Shown: positions 13,676 through 23,104 of the stretch, one piece after another
How positions within the stretch are numbered: position 1 is the stretch's first letter
Layout: every line of letters begins with the position of its first letter
Assembly: GCA_949987565.1 (NCBI GenBank)
Contig: OX465112.1
Location: 15,159,951 to 15,223,950, forward strand
DNA: 64,000 nucleotides
Source of the DNA: Luidia sarsii
Lineage: Eukaryota > Echinodermata > Asteroidea > Paxillosida > Luidiidae
Direction: 5' to 3'
Position numbers and translations under genes: made by a program
Notes under the pieces: generated by a model
The model's database searches: none
Seen by the model: the letters and a program-made list of their open reading frames with translations, nothing else
Told to the model about the DNA's origin: nothing

Positions 13676-14905
13676 CTCAGAGTCAAGCTGTGGCTCGCTG
13701 AGCAAGGAGAACTTTTTTTTCTAAATTTGTCAAACTGTTTATTCATTGACTTGCATCAGTCCTTACACTGTCAACCTTTTTTGGCACGTCACACGATGTT
13801 TTTCGCGGATGTAAACAACCGTTCGGAAATAATTATTGGCAATCATCTTGAGATCTTGGATTCTTAGAATGTCAGCAAGAGTTTGAGAAAGAAGTGTAAC
13901 ATAAAATAGGCCCCTGAAATACTTCTGAGGACCGTAAAATGCAGATCGACTGAGCGATGGTTAGTATACAGTTGTAACGTTGCCTGCATGGCGAAACACC
14001 TGTCACAGCGCAACGCGCCATAGGCCGTGCTATTCAACAGTTTGACAGAGAGTAACTTGAGCATTCGCGTTTGCTCATTTACGTTAACCCTTCTAAAATC
14101 GAATTGAAATCGTTTCAGAAGCTGAAATTTTGGAACGAGAGGAGAATGACATATTCCTCCTCATTCTCCTCATCGGAGAGTGAAAATTCGACTGTGAACA
14201 TACCTCAAGTGGCTTAAAAACATCCCTGAGGGTCCCATGTACCCCAGGCAGTGTTTTGGTCGCGGAGATGATGACTTCAAGACCGATTTGGTTAAAATAC
14301 GAAAACATTTTTTTCGAGAGGAAAACAACCTGTAATCTTACAAGTAGCACATGGATCACATAGAATAAGTATTCCTCTTTGGAATAAAAAAAGAATTACA
14401 GTCATAGACCAATTCTTCTAGGAAATATGGCTAATTTCCATAGCACCAAAAAAGGCTCAAAAGTTTGTCAAAAAATTGTCAAACTGTGGCTCGCCAACCA
14501 TATTTTCCTCGATAACTCTTTTGATTCTATTCCCCTGGAGCATGTAAGACTTACACAAACTCAAAATTAGCAATAATATCGTCTGTGTGAAAATCATATT
14601 TCTAGCCCTTTTCCTGATTTTTTTACGAGCTAAAAACATCCCGAAATTTGTCAAACTGTGGTGAGCATTGGATTTTCAGATGTAAATTTTGGCGACTTGT
14701 GTCATATTTCGGAAACTTTTTTGCGGTGAATATACTCATTGTCCACTGCGCTACAATATTCTGTAAAAAAATTGTGATAATTCCTAGTGGAACATAGTGA
14801 GGGAGAAAGTGAGTTTTCAAGACGTTTCTGCTCAATTTCCTTATTTGACCACGAGAGGGCGCTTCATTTTGTCAAACTGTGGCTAGCGAATGCCCACCTC
14901 TTCCA
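13676..14905. repeat. Cluster of TTTGTCAAACTGTGGC motifs, forward
   Basis: Full or partial copies in forward orientation occur near 13687 (AGCTGTGGCTCGCTGAGC), 13726, 14463-14493, 14648-14662 and 14867-14886; an inverted partial copy is near 14035. They are usually followed by GCTCGC or GCGAATGC. The spacing is irregular, so this is not a simple tandem array. A second cluster, mainly inverted, lies at 19210-19575. Confidence 0.7.
14849..14863 (+). promoter_or_regulatory. CTCF-like motif
   Basis: CCACGAGAGGGCGCT matches the vertebrate CTCF core (CCASYAGRKGGCRS) at all but one position. Function is unproven. Confidence 0.35.
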
Positions 14906-15079
14906 ATCACTATTTCATCGAGGATAAGTCGCCTTAAGAGCATTCATTTTCAAGATGAAGTCTTTCCTATGTTAGCATTCAATGATCTGAGTTTAAAAAT
15001 TATATTTACAGGGTCAATTTAATCACCTTGTTACAGTTTTCAGGCGGTTCATTATAAAACACCAATCATCTACACGGTA

Positions 15080-15140
15080 GGCTTATGTACATGTACACCT
15101 GTACATGTGTACATAACACATGTACATGTACATGTACTAT
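15080..15140. repeat. TGTACA-rich palindromic patch
   Basis: Repeated TGTACATG/CATGTACA words form overlapping palindromes across about 50 bases. Confidence 0.6.
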
Positions 15141-15284
15141 ACGTATAGTCTGAATACAACGTACTGGGGCCTATGTAGGCCGTCGGCTGATCAGCAACAT
15201 CGTTCACTTCTGACTTTAATTTGTTAGGCAACCTGATGGTTTGGAAGATAGACAGATTTGACCATACTGCACATATGCCCCTTA

Positions 15285-15840
15285 TGTTTTTATTTTGTTC
15301 CCTCAAATTATTATTTTGTTCTCTCGAATTATTATTTTGTTCCCTCGGAATCATTTCGTTCCCTCGGAATCATTTCGTTCCCTCGGAATCATTTCGTTCC
15401 CTCGGAATCATTTCGTTCCCTCGGAATCATTTCGTTCCCTCGGAATCATTTCGTTCCCTCGAAATCATTTCGTTCCCTCGAAATCATTCCGTTCCCTCGA
15501 AATCATTCCGTTCCCTCGAAATCATTCCGTTCCATCGAAATCACTTCGTTCCCTCAAAATCACTTCGTTTCCTCGAAATCACTTCGTTCCCTCGAAATCA
15601 TTTCGTTCCCTCGAAATCATTTCGTTCCCTCAAAATCATTTCGTTCCCTCGAAAGTATTTCGTTCCCTCGAAAGTATTTCGTTCCCTCGAAATCATTTCG
15701 TTCCCTTGAAATCATTTCGTTCCCTCGAAATCATTTCGTTCCCTCGAAATCATTTCGTTCCCTCGAACATTTCAAGGGAACGAAATGATATTTTGTGGGA
15801 ACGAAATTATTTTGAGGGGACATAATTTGAGGGAACGAAA
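15285..15840. repeat. 19-bp minisatellite with inverted end copies
   Basis: About 25 direct copies of a 19-bp unit (AATCATTTCGTTCCCTCGG and variants) run to about 15773. At least three inverted copies (GGGAACGAAAT...) follow directly up to about 15840. The left edge (TTTTGTTCCCTCAAATT) mirrors the right edge (AATTTGAGGGAACGAAAA), so the whole looks like a fold-back element with expanded subterminal repeats. Because 19 is not a multiple of 3, all three frames read the same 19-residue Phe/Pro/Ser/Arg peptide repeat, which I do not regard as a gene. Confidence 0.85.
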
Positions 15841-16122
15841 AAAAAAAATGTGTCTGTTCCCTGAGGCCGGGGCTCCCATATATCCTATGAGTATGAGTCC
15901 ACCAATGCAAAAGTCGCATTCTTCCGAGAAAGCCAGTCCAAATTGAGCATTTCGGCCATAGATCATAGATTAAAGTGTTCTTATTATCAGGTTTCAGCCA
16001 CCCGGAAAAACATAAAAGAAAACATAACGCGAATCACAACCTCATACCCTGTGACAAAACTGAGCGGGAATCTCCGTCACTGCATAAAATGCGTACGAGG
16101 TTGATGTTATTCGGGTGTTAAC

Positions 16123-16284
16123 ATGGCGGCGCCCATGTCGCGATGTGTGTGTCAATACTACGGGGTCAGAAAAGGGCGAAATAATCTACTTTTCACGTGC
16201 CAGATGGTAGACATTTGTCACATGCTTCCACACATGAATGGGAGAATGGATTGGAGTACGCAGCAAGACAAAAAAATATCGTAG
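16123..16284 (+). CDS. Small ORF or possible first exon, 53 codons
   Basis: ATG in a strong context (AACATGGCGGC) opens a 53-codon frame ending at TAG 16282-16284. The start lies in a CpG-containing patch, and ACATGGCGGC resembles the YY1-type element often found at animal translation starts. A possible donor (ATG|GTAGAC) lies near 16207. It sits 0.5 kb upstream of Cys/His-domain fragments on the same strand, so it may be their first exon, but I found no splice path that keeps the frame. The product is unknown. Confidence 0.3.
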   Translation: MAAPMSRCVCQYYGVRKGRNNLLFTCQMVDICHMLPHMNGRMDWSTQQDKKIS

Positions 16285-16314
16285 TAGCTGAGAATGGGAG
16301 ATAAATTCTTCTCT

Positions 16315-16490
16315 GACTCTAGACTAGTACTTGCTGTAGTCAGAGCAACTTGGCCTTACAATCGCCCTTTTTTGAACAAATGGAGGGGTCGGGGCTTTTT
16401 GGAGGTGGTTCGGGCCGACCTCCTCCAATTTGTTTGAAAAAGGGCGATTGTAAGGTCCAAGTTACTCGGACTAGAGCTAGTCTAGACGTC
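16315..16490. mobile_element. Hairpin (fold-back) MITE
   Basis: Two arms of about 65-70 bases carry CAACTTGGCCTTACAATCGC on the left and GCGATTGTAAGGTCCAAGTT on the right. They surround a short GC-rich loop, and both outer edges contain CTAGACTAG-type sequence. Fragments with the same TCCGAGTAACTTGGAC terminus lie at 34130-34290. Confidence 0.75.
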
Positions 16491-16674
16491 ATTTACTTAG
16501 ACTACACATGTAGATAGTACTTTGTAGAGTTGAAAAACTGCAGGACTGCCCAACGCAATGGGACTATGCCAATGCCAATAGGAGATTGTAAGAATAAATT
16601 TCACAATAATAATTAGTACACGTATAAATCTCCTTGGGCTTGGAAGTTCTGCTGAGTAAAATATTCTTCCAAAT

Positions 16675-17423
16675 CTATGCACCGTATGCCGACAGTCCAA
16701 ATGGATGAGAGACAAAGCATCTGGCAGTCCCAAGCTAAAAAAGCTGCGAGTATGAAGCAGGTAAGAAACCTTTTGCTTTGTGAAGAGATACATAGATAAA
16801 TAATATTGTAAAATCCAACCCCTTTACCCAGTAACTTACCTTTCTGGATCCTTTAAAATCCTCAAATTTTTAGCACCTGAAAAATACTGCCTCAATCCTT
16901 CAAAATGGTTTTAAAGCAAAGAGGAGAGGCTTGTTTTCCTGAACAGTTTACCATAATTACTGTAGCTGTAAGACCACCATGCAGTTCTACTTCTAGTATA
17001 ATGTTAACCATAATCCTCCAAAATCCTTTTTCAAATCAAGCTTGAAAAAAATCCTTTGCCGTTCATCTTCCTGTCCTCCAAACTGCACAGAGGTTTTTTT
17101 TTAACGAAATCAGTGTCCAATTTCCAACAATTTTGTCCAACGAATTAATGTTAAATTGTCACTAATAAAATTCTCAAACCAATTTTGTGCAGAATTGGAA
17201 AAGGTTTTAGCACTATTTCTGTATTTCATCTTTTACAAAGTATACTAGTAGTGAAGCACGATTTTGATTGAGTCTGATTGGTTTTGATGTTATTGCAGGT
17301 GGGCTGTTGAGAAAAGTCGGTGAAACCCTTGGTGATGAGAGGATCGTGAAGAACATCAGAGACAAGGATATGGTGGCAACAGAAATTCACCACCATAGGT
17401 CATGCCACAAGCAATACATAAAT
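16675..17423 (+). pseudogene. Split Cys/His-rich domain gene fragment, frame-broken
   Basis: Two exon-like blocks fit one domain. Block 1 (16675-16760, donor GTAAGA at 16761) encodes LCTVCRQSKWMRDK...SPKLK, with a C-x2-C pair. In the same block a second frame gives SCEYEA up to the donor. Block 2 (17299-17423, acceptor TTGCAG, donor GTAAGT) encodes GGLLRKVGETLGDERI...DMVATEIHHHRSCHKQYIN, with an H-x3-C. The pattern C-x2-C, Cys, D-(M/L)-V-A, H-x3-C-Y recurs in many uncharacterised marine-invertebrate proteins; I know no agreed name for it. Block 1 changes frame by one base at an A6 run (about 16736-16741), after which its phase fits block 2 exactly. It is either a pseudogene or a real gene with a one-base sequence error. 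Confidence 0.5.
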
Positions 17424-17587
17424 GTAAGTGTCATGAACTAATCAAGTGTTATCCTTTTCCATCAAGGGAACAGGACTCAGTACTCCTATAGATATGGATG
17501 TACTCCATATACCGCTGGGCAATCAATAATTGTTTTTGTAATGATTTGTAATGAGTAATAATATAAACTGACAAATTGTCAAAGAAA

Positions 17588-17660
17588 ATATTGACTGGAC
17601 CGGGACTTGAACCCAGGACCTCTGGATTAACGTAATCCAGTCAAAGTTTTCTCTGCTAAA
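17588..17660 (-). mobile_element. tRNA-derived SINE fragment
   Basis: GACTTGAACCC is the reverse complement of an RNA polymerase III B box (GGGTTCAAGTC). The surrounding sequence (ACTGGACC...CCTCTGGATTAACGTA) matches longer copies at 57440-57520 and 60740-60840. The A-box half is missing. Confidence 0.65.
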
Positions 17661-17694
17661 TTTTCAATTTGTTCAAAAGTTCCCAGTCAGTTTT

Positions 17695-17885
17695 TCATTT
17701 GTTTGTTTGAGAAATATAATAAACAATGTTGCAAACTCCTTAATGACTAAAATGTAAATTGCGAATACATGTGATTGTTTAGAGGGTCTGACATTTTGTT
17801 CCTAGCAGGACCTTTCTCAAAGGCAGATAAAGACAACTGAGATAGGTCCTGTTAGGATCATCATGTCAGACCCTGTAAATTTTCG
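17695..17885. repeat. Dispersed repeat 'AAATGTTGCAAACTGC'
   Basis: A diverged copy of a family whose hallmarks are TGTTGCAAACTGCTTACTGA, then CTGACGTTTCGATCC, AGCAGGACCTTTCTCAAAGG and CAG. Clearer members lie at 25580-25695, 37600-37705, 38478-38640, 44470-44580, 53815-53938 (minus), 59048-59188 and 60121-60275. The GATCCTAGCAGGACC part can form a small hairpin. Confidence 0.65.
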
Positions 17886-19209
17886 AGATTATTACTATTG
17901 TTATTATGTTTTTCGGGGAGCAAAATTTCATTCATTTGTGTTTTGTATGGTTGTTTCAGGCGCTGTACACCAAGATGGAACCACTTCTGCCACCTCCAGG
18001 ACAGCTGCTTCATTTGCTAATGTATACAACCCATCTTGTTAGAAGTACATTGAGGGTTCAATTAAATTCAGAAAGGAGGTCCTTAGAATGACCAAACTTC
18101 AGCACCTACTGTTACAAACCTTTAGAGACATCCCATAAAAGTGAAGTTGGGATAATAGGTTCAACTGAAAAAATACTAGTCATTGGCCCCTCCTCATGCA
18201 TAAAAAGTGGCAGGCATTGTTTCGAAAGAAGCCCACTGCGGAATTCTAAATCATCACACCTTTTCCTAATTTTCGACCAATGCTCTTTGGTTAAGGTCAC
18301 AGAGTGCTGATGGGCAGATTGAAAATGATTAAGTGCTTGAAGTCAAAGATTACTTTTGCTTAGCTTTTTGAGATTTACATACAACTCAAGTAGTGTGTAG
18401 TTATGTGATCAGCTCTTGTGCCAACAAATTAAACAAAAGAAATGCTAGGTTTTTCAGCAACCTTATCTTGTCACATAAAATGAACATGATTTAGAGAGAG
18501 CTTTGTAAAATGTTGAATGCAATCCCCTTTATTAATGTTCTTCAGTCTGTGCAATTGTACTCACCAAGTGTATGTATTTAAATATCTCTAGCAATTATTT
18601 GTTATGCACAGCATTCACCTTTTAATTTGCTTGTTTAATTCTGAAACAGTCCCATTTTGCTCCTTAAACAAAGCAGAAGCCAATAACTTGTATTTTTTCC
18701 TGTCAAAACGTTAATGGTAAAAAGATAAACATTGAATGTTAAAATGACCATTTGATATATGGGTACATCAGCAGAAACCTGTAACATTAAAGTAACATTA
18801 CAACACATGGAAATGTATTGTAAATACATGAATATTTGTCATGACTCCTTTATTAGCCCCATTAACTTAGTAAAGGAATAGAATGTGAATGCACATTTAA
18901 GTCTGTAGGGTCAAAGCATCAAATTTTCGCACTTGAGGACACAATTATCTGGATTCAGCACCCTCAAATTAACTTATGTGAACTGTCATTAAGTTGCCTA
19001 AAAGTTCAGCTGAAATGAATTTTCAGGCCTCCTGATTGTCAGCTGTTGGCCTATAAATCATATAGCTATAATTTGCAAAAAAGGGCATTTTAAATTGAGA
19101 AATAAAATAAGGAAATGGTAGTGTATCAATAATTATAATCATGCTCAAAAGTTTCCCAAAAAGAGACATGATTGTAGGCACGAGCTTAAGAAGATTGCTC
19201 TCCAAAAAA

Positions 19210-19575
19210 ATTGAACTGAATGCTCAACCACAGTTTGACAAAGTCTTAAAATTTTTGCAAAAAAGAAAATTGAAGGAAGGAGGTTATTTTTTTGCTTGGC
19301 ATTAATGGTAAAAATGCAACAAAACAGTTGGAACAGAAATTGCAACGATTTATTGCTCAGAAAAAGAATTACAGAGTGTTAAATATGATAAGAAATTTTA
19401 ATGATCTTGAACGAACATTGACGCAAATGCTCAATCAACAGTTTGAGTAAAGCCACAGCTTGAAAAAATCAACAGTTTGACAAGCCATGGATGCTCAAAC
19501 AACAGTTTGACAAAATTGCATGCAAAATGCCCATATGCATTTGTCAAACTGTGGCTTTTGGGGGAATGCTCAACG
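19210..19575. repeat. Cluster of TTTGTCAAACTGTGGC motifs, mainly inverted
   Basis: Copies of CCACAGTTTGACAAA and CAACAGTTTGACAAA, mostly preceded by AATGCTCAA, occur near 19218-19242, 19430-19447, 19470-19485 and 19495-19515. One forward copy lies near 19538. They mirror the forward cluster at 13.7-14.9 kb. Confidence 0.7.
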
Positions 19576-19617
19576 CTCACCTAACAATTCATTTGACTAA
19601 AAAACATAACATGTGCA

Positions 19618-19815
<198 letters not shown>

Positions 19816-21174
19816 CATCTCCGCATGCAATGCCAATATAAATTGAGTTATTAGCACGCCTCGCTGGGCCGCCGGCTGCATAATGCCTCCTGTCTCCCGT
19901 CCGTTCGGCTTCCACACTCACACACACGTACACACACACACACACCGTCCGGATGCGGCCCTCACCGGGAAGAATTGACCCAGAGTGCCAACTGCCTGAC
20001 CAGTTGCCTCTCCGAAATTGGCCGCTGATCACGCGCCTGCCCTACGATCCGCGGCCCGGTGTGTCTCACCCCCACCGTCCCCCCACTGGCGGTCCTCCCT
20101 GGGGCCGAAAATAACGGCCCGCGCCACCACTGAGGGATATCCGTGGAAAAAGAAGGGGGAAGGCCCGCGCTGAAAAACAATCATCTCAGGAGATATGGCA
20201 AAACAAACATCTCTGTTTAATCAGTTTACTATATGACTGACTGTCTGTTTCCATTATTGATGGCGTTCTGTAGTAATGACTCGGGAGGGTTGTGTTTCCG
20301 TACACACGGTGTTCCTATACGACGATCCCGAGTGCAAAGTTTTCGATACAACTAAGCGACCCACGTATAGCGTCACGCGCCCAAAAAACCCACGGCCGGT
20401 ATACCAAACTGCGGTGTTTTGATAGTGATAACGGGCGGGGCTGTATAATTTGCGCACCCTTTTACCAATCCTCCGATGGCTACATGTGCGCCAGGAATCC
20501 ACGCCCACAAATCACTAATGGTAATTGATAGAAAACTAAGTACACGACGCCGTGGCAGTAACGTCTCACGCCCTCCTGCCGAGATTGCATCTCCAAGAGA
20601 CCATCGATTGCGTCATACGGGAACACGCATGCGCATTCGTCGACTCTCTCTCTCTCTCTCTCTCAAGTTTGTTCATTGAAAAAGGAAAAGCCCGATCCCT
20701 GCTCGTGTGGACATACTGCTCTTTCAGGGAAATGCAATTTCATTTCGAAAACTGCACAACTTGTAATCGTATAGGCCTATTTATGTTTGGTATAGAGGTT
20801 TAAAACTGGTGTCTTGCTATGATCCACCTTTAAAAACCATCAGCTTGATGCATCGATCTTGTTTTCAATTAACACATAGCAATTTAATCTTACCGAGGCT
20901 AGCCTAAAGTCGAACAACTAGTATTCGCTGTTAAGTTCCTGTGACTATTTTCCCAGTCATTTCGCAGTAACTAGGGAAACTAGTTTTGACTAGGTTGTTT
21001 TTAGAGTGTATACAGACACATATCGTGGTAACTGTTCTATGACGTTGAAATTTATGTGGCTCTCGACTGGATACTATATACACAAGTTTGGAAAGATGGT
21101 TGCAGCGCGTAACTAGTGTCAGTAAGATACCGTGCTGTATTGCCTTGAACCGTTATAACACATGTTGGAGGTAC
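19816..21174. other. Intergenic region
   Basis: GC-rich at 19.85-20.15 kb, with a (CA)n patch near 19915-19945 and a short CT run at 20643-20665. No conserved coding sequence was recognised. Confidence 0.5.
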
Positions 21175-21178
21175 TTAA

Positions 21179-21633
21179 AGCCCCTACACAAGATCGAAAA
21201 ACAGAAATGTTCACAGATGTTCACTTGTAAGCCAATTTGGTCCCCCCCCCTCCTCCAGTTAAAGCCCCTACACAACATCGGTAAGATCGAAACACAGAAA
21301 TGTTCACAGATTTGCATGAAACTCATACAGTTTGAAGATGGTTATAGTAGAAACCTCGCACTGAAATATTTCTGCCTAAAATGTTGTATTTTGGGAGAAA
21401 TGAGTAAAAGAAATACTTTACGTCTCACCGAGATCTAAACTATTTTTCAGAACAGTACGGCGTTAAATGCTGCATTATCGTGAAACAAATGAAGCGGTTT
21501 TCACGATTTTCTCGAGACTCGGTTGGCGGATTGAGCTGAAATTTTCACAGGTATGCTATTTCATGCATACGTTGGATCAGACAATGTATGGATGCTATTT
21601 TTTTTTTACCTCTATCATTGTTGTGTAGGGGCT
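21179..21633 (-). mobile_element. TTAA-flanked MITE, family 1
   Basis: It starts AAGCCCCTACACAA after TTAA (21175-21178) and ends TTGTGTAGGGGCT before TTGA, a mutated TTAA. The first 80 bases are partly duplicated: AAGCCCCTACACAAGATCGA at 21179 is repeated as AAGCCCCTACACAACATCGG at about 21261. The interior matches the copies in GLRX3 intron 5 and the TRPM introns. Confidence 0.85.
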
Positions 21634-21639
21634 TTGAGT

Positions 21640-22866
21640 TTGCAAGTACAAAACGCCCAAAATGTTTTCTACCAGTTCCGTGCCGTTACTCCGTACCCAT
21701 AGGCGATGCGGTATACACTTGACATGTGGAAGTTTTGTGGTGACACCAAGTGAACCATTTCTATTGAGATGGAGTGTGCCTCTAAAAAGAGTCGGAAAAT
21801 GCAACGTTTCGGGCATTGTGTACCCCTTACGACGGGCAGAGTACACACTGCGCGAAACGTTGACTTGCAAACTCTTTTCATAGCGACACTCCGACTCAAA
21901 AGAGACATGGTATGACCGCAAACCTTCCAAATTGCAATACTTCCAAATTGCAACACTTCCCCCATGCAATCCTTCAAATCATATAAATGATATGGGATTT
22001 TTTTCGATCTTTCGACAAAACCCCGAAACTCATTTTGATGCTCACGACACGGTAACAAATAAAGACAATCGAATCGCAATAAGTATAATAAAGGCCGATA
22101 CGAATTACTAGTAGCCAGTAGCTCAATTTGGATTTTTTTTTAAATGACGTCATGCACAGGACTCCGTGAATACAATCATATTTCCCGGTAGGAAGAGAAA
22201 AGCGAGTGTCAACGATGGAAGGAATTGGCAGATAACGATTCTTTGATCGAGGCACAATGGAAAGAATCGATTCGTCTGGGAGAAACGAAACGGGACGACC
22301 GCCCTGAAAGCAACCACATTTTTGGAGGGACCGAAGTTTGCAAGTTCAAAATGCCAACAACAATGACAAGAATCGATTCGTCTGGCAGTAACGAAACGAT
22401 TGCACGACTGAGCGCGTAGAACTGCGACGCCGCGAATGCGGCTCTATGACGGCCGGCTACACACGCGCTTCGGGCTCCCGTGACACAATCGGAGAGCGAG
22501 GCCGCTTCACTATGGCAACCGACGACACGACAATGGCAGAAGTGCGGCGGCAGAAAATCCATGTTTGACGTCATCGGATTTGACAAGCCGTCCCAGACAG
22601 TATATGAGATATTAATTAACGTATACAAGTGGGAGGTGAACTATTAATATGGAGGCGGCGGGCGGGAAGGCTAATTACGCGCTTGCATGTAAGACGAAAT
22701 CGGGGGAGGTATGATGACACTGCATCTAATCTGGATGCGTTCACTTTAAAGTGCGCTGAAATGCTATAGCCGTCTGCCAAAGTCAAGGCATTGTGGAACG
22801 TGTATCTTTATGTATTTCAATGTGAAAACCGAAACGTAGACATAACCACTTCGGTCTTACTTTAGT
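21640..22866. other. Non-coding region with diverged repeats
   Basis: 21690-21890 resembles a fold-back family with GGTTTGTGG-T/A-ACACC and GTGTGGCTCTGAAAAGAG words, also seen near 23770, 61740 and 63015. A 30-bp direct repeat around AGAATCGATTCGTCTGG occurs at about 22263 and 22370. No gene was recognised. Confidence 0.5.
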
Positions 22867-22867
22867 C

Positions 22868-23104
22868 TTACTTAGACTTACTTCGGTCATATCATGAGAG
22901 CTGACAACAGCCTTGAAAAGATTATCATGCAAGGAAAGATGGAGGGCAAAAGGAGGGCAAGAACAAGATGGTGGGACAACATTCTGGCAAGAGTGGGCCG
23001 ACCCCCCCATAGAGACAATTCGAACAACAACGGACAGATCAGCATGGAGGCTACTTGTCAACATGGTCACCAGGGGCCGAAACCGACCTGATGGAAATAG
23101 ATAG
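22868..23104 (+). pseudogene. 3' remnant of a non-LTR retrotransposon reverse transcriptase
   Basis: The first frame reads YFGHIMRADNSLEKIIMQGK then MEGKRRARTRWWDN, which is typical of the extreme C-terminus of LINE polyproteins (IM-x-GK-x-GKR-x-R...RW-D-I). After a C7 run near 23005 the frame shifts and continues as TDRSAWRLLVNMVTRGRNR, stopping at TAG 23102-23104. The DR-x-AWR motif is also a standard LINE tail. The catalytic parts are absent, so this is a dead 5'-truncated copy. Confidence 0.8.

Noticed and set aside
15221..15825. Three overlapping 160-176 codon frames with FVPSESFRSLGIISFPRNH repeats
   Set aside because: The 19-bp unit reads the same in all three frames; this is a minisatellite, not a protein.
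17961..18091. Third exon of the Cys/His gene (ALYTKMEPLLPPPGQ...)
   Set aside because: The acceptor and phase fit, but the sequence has no resemblance to the domain and soon meets a stop; left unsupported.
18112..18300. Minus-strand frame of 62 codons
   Set aside because: It looks mildly protein-like, but no family, partner exon or transcript evidence is visible.
22225..22419. 64-codon frame beginning at TTG
   Set aside because: It has no ATG start and no similarity, and it overlaps a local direct repeat.
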